In this document: positions 26,335 to 33,683 of the stretch, piece after piece
Layout: each line of letters starts with the position of its first letter
How positions within the stretch are numbered: the stretch's first letter is position 1
From: Streptomyces narbonensis
Lineage (GTDB): Bacteria > Actinomycetota > Actinomycetes > Streptomycetales > Streptomycetaceae
Direction: 5' to 3'
NCBI RefSeq assembly: GCF_014649015.1
Contig: NZ_BMSF01000001.1
Coordinates: 62,001 to 126,000, forward strand
Length of the DNA: 64,000 bases
Position numbers and translations under genes: made by a program
The notes under the pieces: generated by a model
What the model saw: the letters and a program-made list of their open reading frames with translations, nothing else
What the model was told of the DNA's origin: nothing
Databases searched by the model: none

Positions 26335-27107
26335 CGTCGATGGTGAGGGCGTTGAAGGTGAACCCGGCGAAGGTGAAGACGTCGATGGTGACGACCTCGA
26401 TGGTGACGACCTCGATGGTGACGACCTCGAAGGTGTCGGCGACGAGGTCCGCGGTCGTGGCCGGGGTGGCGGCGCTGGCGGCCGTGACGGCGCTGGCGGG
26501 GTGCTCCGGCGGCGGCGAAGCCGGGGGGCCCGCGCCGGAGACGGCGAAGGCGCTGGCGGTCTGCGAGGAGGTCCTCGGCGCGTCAGGCGTGTCCGCGGCC
26601 CGCGCTGCCCTGGGCGACGCCGACTTCCGGGCCGAGAGCGCGCCACCGGCACAGGTCCGTGAGGCGATGCTGAAGGAGGCGCGGTCGTACGCCCCCGGGA
26701 GCGAGGACCTGACGCGCTCCACGTACGAGCCGTGCCGGATGTCCACGGCGGAGGGCGGGAACGTCCGGCGGGTCGACGCCCGCGTCCAGTGGTCCGTCCA
26801 GACCATGGACTCCGTGACCGTGGACGACAAGGAGCGGAAGTGGGCCAAGGCGGCCGCCGACGTGTACGTCCGCTGGGAGCGGGAGCCGATGGACGCCCTC
26901 GTCGCGGTGGTCCCCTGCCGGGTTCCCGGGGCGGCCGCCGGCCAGGAGCGGGAACTGCCGCTCCAGGTGTCGGTGCGGAGCCAGGGGATCGGTACGGACG
27001 GGGAGACGCTCGCCGGGAGTCTGCTGACGCCCTTCGTGCGCGACACCCAGAAGCGGCTGGGCTGCCAGGACCCGGTGACGGTTCCGGAGTCGCTCCTGCC
27101 GGAGTGA
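26331..27107 (+). CDS. Lipoprotein, module copy 2
   Basis: A 258-residue lipoprotein starting at a GTG that overlaps the previous stop (GTGA). The start is odd: the first ~35 codons carry a 15-bp repeat coding SMVTT three times before the hydrophobic signal and lipobox (VTALAGC). Several internal ATG/GTG codons could start a more normal signal peptide, for example the GTG just before SATRSAVVAG. The mature part has Cys residues in AVCEEVLG, YEPCRMS, VVPCRVPG and RLGCQDP, matching the four-Cys plan of the copy 1 lipoprotein, to which it is homologous. Possible immunity or anchoring role (inference). Confidence 0.62.
   Translation: MTSMVRALKVNPAKVKTSMVTTSMVTTSMVTTSKVSATRSAVVAGVAALAAVTALAGCSGGGEAGGPAPETAKALAVCEEVLGASGVSAARAALGDADFRAESAPPAQVREAMLKEARSYAPGSEDLTRSTYEPCRMSTAEGGNVRRVDARVQWSVQTMDSVTVDDKERKWAKAAADVYVRWEREPMDALVAVVPCRVPGAAAGQERELPLQVSVRSQGIGTDGETLAGSLLTPFVRDTQKRLGCQDPVTVPESLLPE
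26382..26426 (+). repeat. 15-bp in-frame tandem repeat in a lipoprotein gene
   Basis: Three perfect copies of TCGATGGTGACGACC, followed by a degenerate TCGAAGGTGTCGGCG. Each copy contains an ATG and a GTG in frame, so the repeat lengthens the N-terminus and multiplies possible starts. Confidence 0.85.
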
Positions 27108-27148
27108 CGGGTCGTGTGGTGACGGGGTGACCCCGTGCCCCGTGACCT

Positions 27149-27268
27149 GGTGACGCGGTGACGGGGTGACCCCGTGACCTGGTGACGCGGTGACGGGGTG
27201 ACCCCGTGACCTGGTGACGCGGTGACGGGGTGACCCCGTGACCTGGTGACGCGGTGACGGGGTGACCC
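27149..27268 (+). repeat. 32-bp tandem repeat array
   Basis: Three full copies and a 24-bp partial copy of a 32-bp unit beginning GGTGACGCGGTGACGGGG, with degenerate copies just upstream (from about 27115). Each unit has internal GGTGAC near-repeats. There are no spacers. It lies between the lipoprotein stop and the tRNA gene and codes for nothing recognisable. Confidence 0.85.
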
Positions 27269-27300
27269 GCGTCGGCGGGCCACCCCGGGTGGCGATCGAG

Positions 27301-27372
27301 AGACCGTGGCGGGAATCGAACCCACGTAACTCGCTTTGCAGGCGAGTCCCTGAACCACTCGGGCACACGGTC
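27301..27372 (-). tRNA. tRNA-Cys (GCA)
   Basis: The minus strand folds into a standard cloverleaf. The acceptor GACCGTG pairs with CACGGTC. The D-arm is CCC/GGG. The anticodon arm CTCGC-CTGCAAA-GCGAG has anticodon GCA. The T-arm is GTGGG-TTCGATT-CCCGC. The discriminator is T (U73), typical for tRNA-Cys. No CCA is encoded. It is a solitary tRNA flanked by tandem repeats on one side and a regulator gene on the other. Confidence 0.93.
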
Positions 27373-27488
27373 GTGTTGTGCACTGGTACGACCGTAGGGC
27401 GGCGGCCGGAAGGGGCTCAAGGGTTCCGGGGGCCGTGCCATGCGACTGCAACGCGGCTGCCACACCCCGTTCACAGTCGGGGCCGGAT

Positions 27489-28238
27489 TCAGGCGGACGT
27501 GTCGTCCGGGGCGGCTTCCCGGGGTGTCTCCGAGGTCGTGTGGAGGATGGCGCGGGCCTGTTCCGCGGCACGCGCGGTGCTCTCGCTGACGTAGTCGAGG
27601 AAGCGGGCGATGTTCTCCAGGCGGGTGCCGGCCGGGGTGCTCGCGCCGAGGACGCCGACGCCCTGCCGCGCGGTCTCGACGATCTGGGCGGTGGCCCGGG
27701 CGCTGGCCATCATCGACTGGTACCAGACGTCGGCGTCGACGGTGTAGCGCTCGCGGCGGCCCTCGTCGCGCTCCCGGCGGACGAGGTTCTGGCTCTCCAG
27801 GAACGCGATCGCCTTGGAGACGGTCGCGGGGCTGACCTGGAGGCGCTGGACGAGATCGGCCGCGGTGAGACTGCCCGAGTCGCTGATGCAGAGGCACGCC
27901 ATCACGCCGGACATCATCTTGGGCATGCCGGACTGCATGAAGACGGTGGTGAGGACCTCCTCGTACTCGCGCACGGCCTCCGGGTCGCGCCCGTGGGCCT
28001 GCGGGCGCGCCTCCGGGCTCCGGGGCGCGCTCTGCCTGCTCCGGTGCGCGCGGCGTTCGGTGGCGCGGTGGGCCAGGTCGGCGCGGTAGGAGGTGGGGCC
28101 GCCGTTCCGCATCACCTCGCGCGTGATGGTCGAGGTCGGACGGTCGAGGCGCCTGGCGATCTCGGCGTAGGCGAGGCCGTCGGCCAGTCCCAGCGCGATC
28201 TGCTGACGTTCCTGCTGGGTGAGCCTGCCTCCGGGCAT
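27489..28238 (-). CDS. Two-HTH transcriptional regulator (IS30-type HTH plus MarR/GbsR-like winged HTH)
   Basis: A 249-residue DNA-binding protein. The N-terminus LTQQERQQIALGLADGLAYA, then EIARRLDRPTSTITREVMRN, is a helix-turn-helix like that of IS30 transposases. A charged linker follows. A winged HTH with MSGVMACLCISDSGSLTAAD, LVQRLQVSPATVSKAIAFLE and NLVRRERDEGRRERYTVD is MarR/GbsR-like. The C-terminal helices probably dimerise. It is divergent from a DUF4097-ABC exporter operon, and the shared region holds paired TTGCAAC-type sites. It probably controls that operon and itself; the ligand is unknown. Confidence 0.75.
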   Translation of the reverse strand: MPGGRLTQQERQQIALGLADGLAYAEIARRLDRPTSTITREVMRNGGPTSYRADLAHRATERRAHRSRQSAPRSPEARPQAHGRDPEAVREYEEVLTTVFMQSGMPKMMSGVMACLCISDSGSLTAADLVQRLQVSPATVSKAIAFLESQNLVRRERDEGRRERYTVDADVWYQSMMASARATAQIVETARQGVGVLGASTPAGTRLENIARFLDYVSESTARAAEQARAILHTTSETPREAAPDDTSA

Positions 28239-28313
28239 CGCCGTCTCCTCCGTGCTGCTCGTGTTCGTGCCGCTCGTACTCCTCGGATGCCTGCACTATA
28301 GCGTTCACCTTCA

Positions 28314-28373
28314 TTTCATTGCAACGGGAGCGTCTCGCTCGTTGCGTTAGAGTCCATGATGGTTGCAATGAAA
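28314..28373. promoter_or_regulatory. Widely spaced 12-bp inverted repeat, probable operator pair
   Basis: TTTCATTGCAAC and its exact reverse complement GTTGCAATGAAA are separated by 36 bp in the divergent regulator/DUF4097 region. Further TGCAAC words follow downstream: GATGCAACGGCGTTGTTGC at about 28405-28423 and AATGCAACG near 28434. This is consistent with cooperative binding of the adjacent two-HTH regulator. Confidence 0.6.
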
Positions 28374-28516
28374 TCCTTACCTTGACCTGCATTGATGGGG
28401 ATTTGATGCAACGGCGTTGTTGCTCGACCCTTGAATGCAACGTAGCGTTTCTCTTGTCGGAAACGGCGCGGACAAGAGTCCGAGGGCCCGAACCGCAAGA
28501 ACCCGAGGAGTACGTC

Positions 28517-29185
28517 ATGCAGTTCCCCACCACCGCCCCGATCGCCGTCGTCCTCGATGTCCCGGCCGGTCTGATCCGCTTCATCGCCGCCGACCGGGCC
28601 GACGCCACGGTCGAGGTCCTCCCGGCCGACGCCTCGAAGGGCCGCGACGTGAAGGCCGCCGAGCAGATCGCCGTCGGCTACACCGACGGTGTGCTGCGGA
28701 TCGAGGCCGCGCAGCCGAAGAGCCGGATCCTCGGCAACTCCGGCTCGGTCGAGGTCACGGTCCAGCTCCCGGCCGGCTCCAGCGTCGAGGCGAAGACGGC
28801 CGCCGCCGACCTCCGGGGCGTGGGACGCCTCGGTGACGTCACCTTCGAGGGCGCGCAGGGCACGGTCAAGCTCGACGAGACCGCCGCCGCCCGCCTCACC
28901 CTCCAGGCCGGTGACATCGCAGTCGGCCGCCTGGGCGGGGCCGCGCAGATCACCACGAGCAAGGGCGGCATCCGGATCGCCGAGGCGATGGGCGGCACGG
29001 TCGTGCTGCGCACGGAGGCCGGTGACCTGGAGGTCGGCGCCGCCCGCGGCGTCTCCGCCACCCTCGACGCCGGCACCTCCTACGGCCGCATCCGCAACAC
29101 CCTCCAGAACAGCGCGGGCGCCAAGGCCGGCCTGAACATCCAGGCCACCACCGCCTACGGCGACATCACCGCCCGCAGCCTCTGA
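28517..29185 (+). CDS. DUF4097 family beta-strand repeat protein
   Basis: A 222-residue protein starting MQFPTTAPIAVVLDVPAG after an AGGAG ribosome binding site. It is almost entirely short beta-strands with Gly/Asp turns (RLGDVTFEGAQGTVKLDE, AGDIAVGRLGGAAQITTSKG, TSYGRIRNTLQNS), the DUF4097/DUF4098 right-handed beta-helix-like pattern. No signal peptide or membrane span is present. It is the first gene of an operon with a DrrA-like ATPase and an ABC-2 permease. The role is unknown; in actinobacteria such proteins are common neighbours of drug exporters. Confidence 0.8.
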   Translation: MQFPTTAPIAVVLDVPAGLIRFIAADRADATVEVLPADASKGRDVKAAEQIAVGYTDGVLRIEAAQPKSRILGNSGSVEVTVQLPAGSSVEAKTAAADLRGVGRLGDVTFEGAQGTVKLDETAAARLTLQAGDIAVGRLGGAAQITTSKGGIRIAEAMGGTVVLRTEAGDLEVGAARGVSATLDAGTSYGRIRNTLQNSAGAKAGLNIQATTAYGDITARSL

Positions 29186-29252
29186 CCGCCACTCACCGCC
29201 GCCCGCGGCACCGCACGTCACCGCCTCTCGCATCCCTGAAGGAGCACTCCCC

Positions 29253-30290
29253 ATGACCGACCTGGCCATCGCGGCGAACGGACTGCGCAAGTCCTACGGC
29301 GACAAGGTCGTACTCGACGGTGTCGACCTGGCCGTCCCCGCAGGGACGATCTTCTCCCTGCTCGGCCCGAACGGCGCCGGCAAGACCACCGCCGTCAAGA
29401 TCCTCTCCACCCTGGTCCGCGCCGATGCCGGCGAGATCCGCGTCGGCGGCCACGACCTCGCCGCCGCCCCGCAGGCGGTCCGGGCCGCGATCGGCGTCAC
29501 CGGCCAGTTCTCCGCGGTCGACGGCCTGATCACCGGCGAGGAGAACATGCTCCTCATGGCGGACCTGCACCACCTCTCCAAGAGCGAGGGGCGGCGGGTC
29601 GCCGCCGAACTCCTCCGGCGCTTCGACCTGACGGAGGCCGCGAAGAAGCCCGCCTCCACCTACTCCGGCGGCATGAAGCGCCGGCTCGACATCGCCATGA
29701 CGCTGGTCGGCGACCCGCGGATCATCTTCCTCGACGAACCGACCACCGGCCTCGACCCGCGCAGCCGTCACAACATGTGGCAGATCATCCGCGAACTCGT
29801 CTCCGACGGCGTCACCGTCTTCCTCACCACCCAGTACCTGGAGGAGGCCGACGAACTAGCCGACCGCATCGCCGTCCTCAACGACGGCAGGATCGTCGCC
29901 GAAGGCACCGCCGACGAGCTGAAGCGCATCGTCCCCGGCGGGCACGTACGCCTCCGCTTCACCGACCCCGCCGCGTACCGGCGCGCCGCCCTCGCCCTCG
30001 GCCCGGGCGAGGAGCACGGGGACGACGAGTCGCTGTCGCTGCGGATCCCGAGCGACGGCAGCCAGCGCGAACTGCGTTCCCTCCTCGACCGGCTGGACGC
30101 CGCCGGCGTCGAGGCGGACGAACTGACCGTCCACACACCTGACCTCGACGACGTGTTCTTCGCCCTCACCGGCACCAAGGTCCCCGCCCAGTCCGCGCAG
30201 TCCGCGCAGTCCGCGCAGTCCGCGCAGTCCGCGCAGTCCGCGCAGTCCGCGCAGTCCGCGCAGTCCGTTCAGTCGGACCAGCCGGCCTAG
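29253..30290 (+). CDS. DrrA-like ABC transporter ATP-binding protein
   Basis: A 345-residue ATPase of the daunorubicin-resistance (DrrA) type. It has Walker A GPNGAGKTT (residues 38-46), signature YSGGMKRRLD, Walker B RIIFLDEPTTGLD and the H-loop region FLTTQYLEEADEL. The C-terminal domain (about 220-310) is the DrrA-specific extension. The last ~35 residues are a low-complexity SAQ tripeptide run encoded by a 9-bp tandem repeat, probably a flexible tail. It lies in an operon with an ABC-2 permease, likely exporting a hydrophobic antibiotic or lipid. The GAAGGAG ribosome binding site fixes the start. Confidence 0.9.
   Translation: MTDLAIAANGLRKSYGDKVVLDGVDLAVPAGTIFSLLGPNGAGKTTAVKILSTLVRADAGEIRVGGHDLAAAPQAVRAAIGVTGQFSAVDGLITGEENMLLMADLHHLSKSEGRRVAAELLRRFDLTEAAKKPASTYSGGMKRRLDIAMTLVGDPRIIFLDEPTTGLDPRSRHNMWQIIRELVSDGVTVFLTTQYLEEADELADRIAVLNDGRIVAEGTADELKRIVPGGHVRLRFTDPAAYRRAALALGPGEEHGDDESLSLRIPSDGSQRELRSLLDRLDAAGVEADELTVHTPDLDDVFFALTGTKVPAQSAQSAQSAQSAQSAQSAQSAQSAQSVQSDQPA
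30192..30263 (+). repeat. 9-bp tandem repeat (SAQ codons)
   Basis: Eight perfect copies of TCCGCGCAG, each coding Ser-Ala-Gln at the C-terminus of the DrrA-like ATPase. A similar degenerate CCGCTCAG repetition continues in the intergenic region. Copy number can change without a frameshift. Confidence 0.9.
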
Positions 30291-30392
30291 TCCGGCCCGC
30301 TCAGCCCGCTCAGCCCGCTGAACCTGCCGAACTTGCCGAACCCGCTCAGCCCTGCAGCCCTCCCAGCCGAACCAGTCCGAGGAGAACGTCCG

Positions 30393-31178
30393 ATGAGCTC
30401 CCTCTCCCTCGCCGTGCGCGACTCGTCCACGATGCTGCGCCGCAACCTCCTGCACGCCCGGCGCTACCCGTCCCTGACGCTGAACCTGCTGCTCACGCCG
30501 GTCATGCTCCTGCTGCTCTTCGTCTACATCTTCGGCGACACCATGAGCGCCGGCATCGGCGGCGGCGACCGCTCCGACTACATCGCGTACCTCGTCCCGG
30601 GCCTGCTTCTGATGACCATCGGCAGCACGACCATCGGCACCGCGGTGTCCGTCTCCAACGACATGACCGAAGGGATCATCGCCCGCTTCCGCACGATGGC
30701 GATCCACCGCCCCTCCGTCCTCGTCGGACACGTCGTCGGCAGCGTCCTGCAGTGCGTGATGAGCGTGGTCCTCGTCGGCGCCGTCGCCCTCGCCATCGGC
30801 TTCCGGCCCACCGGCGCGACCGCCCTGGAGTGGCTGGCCGCCTTCGGGCTGCTCGTCCTCTTCGCCACCGCCCTCACCTGGATCGCCGTCGGCATGGGCC
30901 TGATCAGCCCGAACGCCGAGGCCGCCGGCAACAACGCGATGCCCCTGATCTTCCTGCCGCTCATCTCCAGCACCTTCGTCCCGATCGCCTCGATGCCCGG
31001 CTGGTTCCAGCCGATCGCCGAGTACCAGCCCTTCACCCCGGCCGTCGAGACCCTCCGCGGCCTCCTGCTCGGCACCGAGATCGGCCACAACGGCTGGCTC
31101 GCCGTCGCCTGGTGCGCGGGCCTCACCGTCCTCGGCTACTTCTGGTCGACCTCGAAGTTCAACGACGACGCGAAGTAA
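30393..31178 (+). CDS. ABC-2 type membrane permease (DrrB-like)
   Basis: A 261-residue membrane protein with six predicted spans, e.g. LNLLLTPVMLLLLFVYIFG and LVPGLLLMTIGSTTIGTAVS. The ABC-2 loop MTEGIIARFRTMAIHRPSVL and the C-terminal FQPIAEYQPFTPAVETLRGL motif are the usual ones for DrrB-like exporters. It follows the DrrA-like ATPase by about 100 bp of repetitive CT/CCG-rich DNA, and the start is set by CGAGGAGAA. The two should form one export complex. Confidence 0.88.
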   Translation: MSSLSLAVRDSSTMLRRNLLHARRYPSLTLNLLLTPVMLLLLFVYIFGDTMSAGIGGGDRSDYIAYLVPGLLLMTIGSTTIGTAVSVSNDMTEGIIARFRTMAIHRPSVLVGHVVGSVLQCVMSVVLVGAVALAIGFRPTGATALEWLAAFGLLVLFATALTWIAVGMGLISPNAEAAGNNAMPLIFLPLISSTFVPIASMPGWFQPIAEYQPFTPAVETLRGLLLGTEIGHNGWLAVAWCAGLTVLGYFWSTSKFNDDAK

Positions 31179-31293
31179 CCGCCGTGACCGCGCGGGCCGG
31201 CGCCCGCACCCCCCGTACCCCCTGTACCCCGCACCCCCCCGCACCCCCTGCACCCCGCACCCCCCGTACCCCGCACCACCCCGTACCGCCCGA

Positions 31294-31334
31294 GGGCGGC
31301 GTACCCCGACATCGCGTCGCGGAGTACGCCGCCC
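31294..31334 (+). terminator. Terminator of the DUF4097-DrrAB operon
   Basis: GGGCGGCGTAC pairs with GTACGCCGCCC around a loop containing CCGACATCGCGTCGCGG. It is preceded by a 75-bp low-complexity stretch of CCCCGTACCCC/CCCGCACCCC words directly after the permease stop. Confidence 0.65.
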
Positions 31335-31400
31335 CTTCGGCGTTCCGAGGCGGGTACGGGACCAGGGACCGAGGACCAAAGACCGGTGCCCCTGACAGGG

Positions 31401-31417
31401 GTCATTCAATGATTGAC
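31401..31417. promoter_or_regulatory. 17-bp palindrome upstream of the MFS gene
   Basis: GTCATTCAATGATTGAC is a palindrome with one mismatched pair, located 17 bp before the ATG. It resembles operators of MarR/TetR-type regulators that control adjacent efflux pumps. The cognate regulator is not identified. Confidence 0.5.
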
Positions 31418-31433
31418 CTCTTACTCTGGGGGG

Positions 31434-32933
31434 ATGAGCGCCCTCGAACCCCGCGAGGCCGGTGCCGATGCCGACGTCGACATCGCCACCGTCCCCGCCC
31501 GCAGCCCCGGACCCCGTGCCGCACACGACGACACCAAGGGGTCCGTCCTCGACGGTGACCACCGGGCGCTCAGCATCGGCATCGTCTCCGTCGTCCTCCT
31601 CATCGCCTTCGAGGCCACGGCCGTCGGCACCGCGATGCCCGTCGCCGCCCGCGAGCTGAACGGCGTCTCCGTCTACGCCTTCGCCTTCTCCGCGTACTTC
31701 ACCACCAGCCTCTTCGGGATGGTCCTGGCCGGCCAGTGGTCCGACCGGAGCGGCCCGCTCGGCTCCCTCACCGCCGGCATGAGCGCCTTCGCCGCCGGCC
31801 TGCTCCTCTCCGGGACCGCCGGCACGATGTGGCTGTTCATCCTCGGCCGGGCCGTGCAGGGACTGGGCGGCGGCCTCGTCATCGTCGCGCTGTACGTGGT
31901 GGTCAGCCGGGCGTACGCGGAGCACCTCAGGCCCGCGATCATGGCCGCGTTCGCCGCGAGCTGGGTCGTCCCCTCCGTCGTCGGACCGCTCGCCGCCGGA
32001 ACGATCACCGAACACCTCGGCTGGCGCTGGGTCTTCGTCGGCATCCCCGCCCTCGTCGTCTTCCCGCTCGCCCTCGCCCTCCCCGCGATACGCAGGACCG
32101 CCTCGGGACCCGCCGACCCACAGGCGCCCGTCGCCCCCTGGGACCGGCGGCGGATCCGCCTCGCGCTCGCGATCTCGGCCGGCGCGGGGCTGCTCCAGTA
32201 CGCCGGACAGGAGCTGCGCTGGCTCTCCCTGCTCCCGGCCGCCGCGGGCGTCGCGCTCCTTGTCCCCGCCGTGCGCGGGCTCCTGCCGCGCGGCACCGTC
32301 CGGGCGGCGCGCGGCCTGCCCTCGGTCATCCTGCTGCGCGGCATCGCCGCCGGCTCCTTCATCGCGGCCGAGTCCTTCGTCCCGCTGATGCTGGTCACCC
32401 AGCGCGGCCTGAGCGTCACCCTGGCCGGGCTCTCCCTCGCCGTCGGCGGTCTCACCTGGGCGCTCGGCTCGTGGATCCAGGCCCGGCCGTGGACCGAGCC
32501 GTACCGCGAGCGCCTGGTCGTCCTCGGCATGGTCCTCGTCGCGGTCGCGATCGCGGCGGCGCCGAGCGTCCTGATCGCGGCGGTGCCGGTGTGGGTGGTC
32601 GCGGCGGCCTGGGCCGTCGGCTGCCTCGGCATGGGCGCGGTGATCTCCTCGACGAGCGTGCTGCTCCTGCAGCTCTCGGCGCCGGAGGAGGCGGGCGCGA
32701 ACTCGGCGGCCCTGCAGATCTCGGACGGCCTCTCGAACGTCCTGCTCCTCGCGGTCGGCGGCGCGGCCTTCGCGGCCCTCGGCGGCGGCGCGGTCGGCCA
32801 CGCGGTCAGCGCCCACGCGGCCACGGGCTCCCACCCGACGGCCTTCGCCGCGGTCTTCCTGCCGATGGCGGGGGTGGCGGCGGCGGGGGCGTGGGTGGCT
32901 ACGCGGCTGCATGCGGAGCCGGTGCGGGCGTGA
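31434..32933 (+). CDS. MFS transporter (drug efflux type)
   Basis: A 499-residue major facilitator with about 14 predicted spans. The cytoplasmic N-terminus is ~50 residues. The first span reads GIVSVVLLIAFEATAVGTAMP, and loop 2-3 has GMVLAGQWSDRSGPLG, the MFS motif A equivalent. WLFILGRAVQGLGGGLVIVA is the TM4 region typical of DHA2/14-TMS-like drug exporters. The ATG directly follows CTGGGGGG; an in-frame TTG seven codons upstream is possible. Substrate unknown; the palindrome in its promoter suggests control by a repressor. Confidence 0.85.
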   Translation: MSALEPREAGADADVDIATVPARSPGPRAAHDDTKGSVLDGDHRALSIGIVSVVLLIAFEATAVGTAMPVAARELNGVSVYAFAFSAYFTTSLFGMVLAGQWSDRSGPLGSLTAGMSAFAAGLLLSGTAGTMWLFILGRAVQGLGGGLVIVALYVVVSRAYAEHLRPAIMAAFAASWVVPSVVGPLAAGTITEHLGWRWVFVGIPALVVFPLALALPAIRRTASGPADPQAPVAPWDRRRIRLALAISAGAGLLQYAGQELRWLSLLPAAAGVALLVPAVRGLLPRGTVRAARGLPSVILLRGIAAGSFIAAESFVPLMLVTQRGLSVTLAGLSLAVGGLTWALGSWIQARPWTEPYRERLVVLGMVLVAVAIAAAPSVLIAAVPVWVVAAAWAVGCLGMGAVISSTSVLLLQLSAPEEAGANSAALQISDGLSNVLLLAVGGAAFAALGGGAVGHAVSAHAATGSHPTAFAAVFLPMAGVAAAGAWVATRLHAEPVRA

Positions 32934-32940
32934 GAGTGTA

Positions 32941-32967
32941 GTACCACTATGACCCCACTGGTGGTAC
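32941..32967. promoter_or_regulatory. Inverted repeat operator of the RHH-Doc operon
   Basis: GTACCAC and GTGGTAC arms are separated by 13 bp and lie 10 bp before the antitoxin ATG. This is the position at which ribbon-helix-helix antitoxin/toxin complexes repress their own transcription. Confidence 0.6.
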
Positions 32968-32976
32968 CGTCAAGGT

Positions 32977-33180
32977 ATGGCAATGAACCTGCGTCTCCGC
33001 GACGACCAGCAAGAGGCTCTCAAGCTCCGCGCTGAGGAGGAGGGTCGCAGCATGCACGCCATAGTGCTTCAGGCGATCGACCGCTACTTGGAGCAGGAGG
33101 CCGACCGGGGGACCGTCCGCAAGCTCGGCGCCAAGTACGCCCTGCACCACGCCGACCTGCTGAAGCGCCTGGGGGAGTAG
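32977..33180 (+). CDS. Ribbon-helix-helix antitoxin
   Basis: A 67-residue protein starting MAMNLRLRDDQQEALKLRAE. The short beta-strand MNLRLR followed by two helices (EEGRSMHAIVLQAIDRYLE) is the CopG/MetJ ribbon-helix-helix fold. The C-terminal part probably wraps and neutralises the toxin. Its stop is immediately followed by the toxin's GTG, the usual antitoxin-first order, and a GTACCAC/GTGGTAC operator precedes it. Doc toxins of phage P1 pair with Phd; here the antitoxin is RHH-type, a common actinobacterial combination. Confidence 0.82.
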   Translation: MAMNLRLRDDQQEALKLRAEEEGRSMHAIVLQAIDRYLEQEADRGTVRKLGAKYALHHADLLKRLGE

Positions 33181-33564
33181 GTGAAGTACCTGACGGTCCA
33201 GGAGGTCCTGGAGCTGGCAGACTTCGCCTGCGCGGGCCAGCAGATCGCTGTGCGGGACCTCGGGCTCCTGAGCTCGGCGGTGTACCGCCCGCAGTCCCAG
33301 ATGTTCGGCGTCGAGGCGTACAGCGATCTCTTCGAGAAGGCCGCCGCCCTCCTGCAGTCGCTCGCGGTGAACCATCCGCTGGTCGACGGGAACAAGCGCA
33401 TGGCGTGGATGTGCACCGTGGTCTTCCTCGACTTCAACGGAACCGAGATGGTCGGCGTGGACCAAGACGAGGCGTACAAGCTGGTCATCGACGTGGCCAC
33501 CGGCGACCTCGAGGACATCGTCCTGATCGCGCGACGTCTGCGGGGGCTGCACGAGGCCGCGTGA
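33181..33564 (+). CDS. doc: Fic/Doc family toxin
   Basis: A 127-residue protein with the Doc core: HPLVDGNKRMAW at residues 65-76. His65 and the D-G-N-K-R loop are the expected catalytic residues. Phage P1 Doc phosphorylates EF-Tu with this motif and stops translation. The full small Doc fold (MKYLTVQEVLELADFACAGQ to the C-terminus) is present with no truncation. The GTG start abuts the antitoxin stop, so translation is coupled. Being intact next to its antitoxin, the pair is probably functional (inference). Confidence 0.88.
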   Translation: MKYLTVQEVLELADFACAGQQIAVRDLGLLSSAVYRPQSQMFGVEAYSDLFEKAAALLQSLAVNHPLVDGNKRMAWMCTVVFLDFNGTEMVGVDQDEAYKLVIDVATGDLEDIVLIARRLRGLHEAA

Positions 33565-33622
33565 GCCGACGTGAGCTGAATCGCAACCGCACCACCCCCA
33601 CCCCGTTTCATACGAGGTTCCG

Positions 33623-33649
33623 ACCGGGCCGCCGGTAAGGTGGCCCGGT
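33623..33649 (+). terminator. Hairpin after the toxin-antitoxin operon
   Basis: ACCGGGCC pairs with GGCCCGGT around an 11-base loop, about 60 bp after the Doc stop and 35 bp before the helicase GTG. Confidence 0.5.
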
Positions 33650-33683
33650 TGTCATATCTGGACGAGCGTCGAACCCGGAGATC

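Noticed and set aside
27149..27268. 32-bp repeats resembling a CRISPR array
   Set aside because: Copies are back to back with no unique spacers and there are no cas genes; it is a plain tandem repeat.
23530..28608. Very long minus-strand open frame across the module copy 2 genes
   Set aside because: It is the antisense shadow of high-GC coding sequence: no domain pattern, skewed Val/Leu/Gly/Arg content, and it runs through repeats, the tRNA and the regulator.
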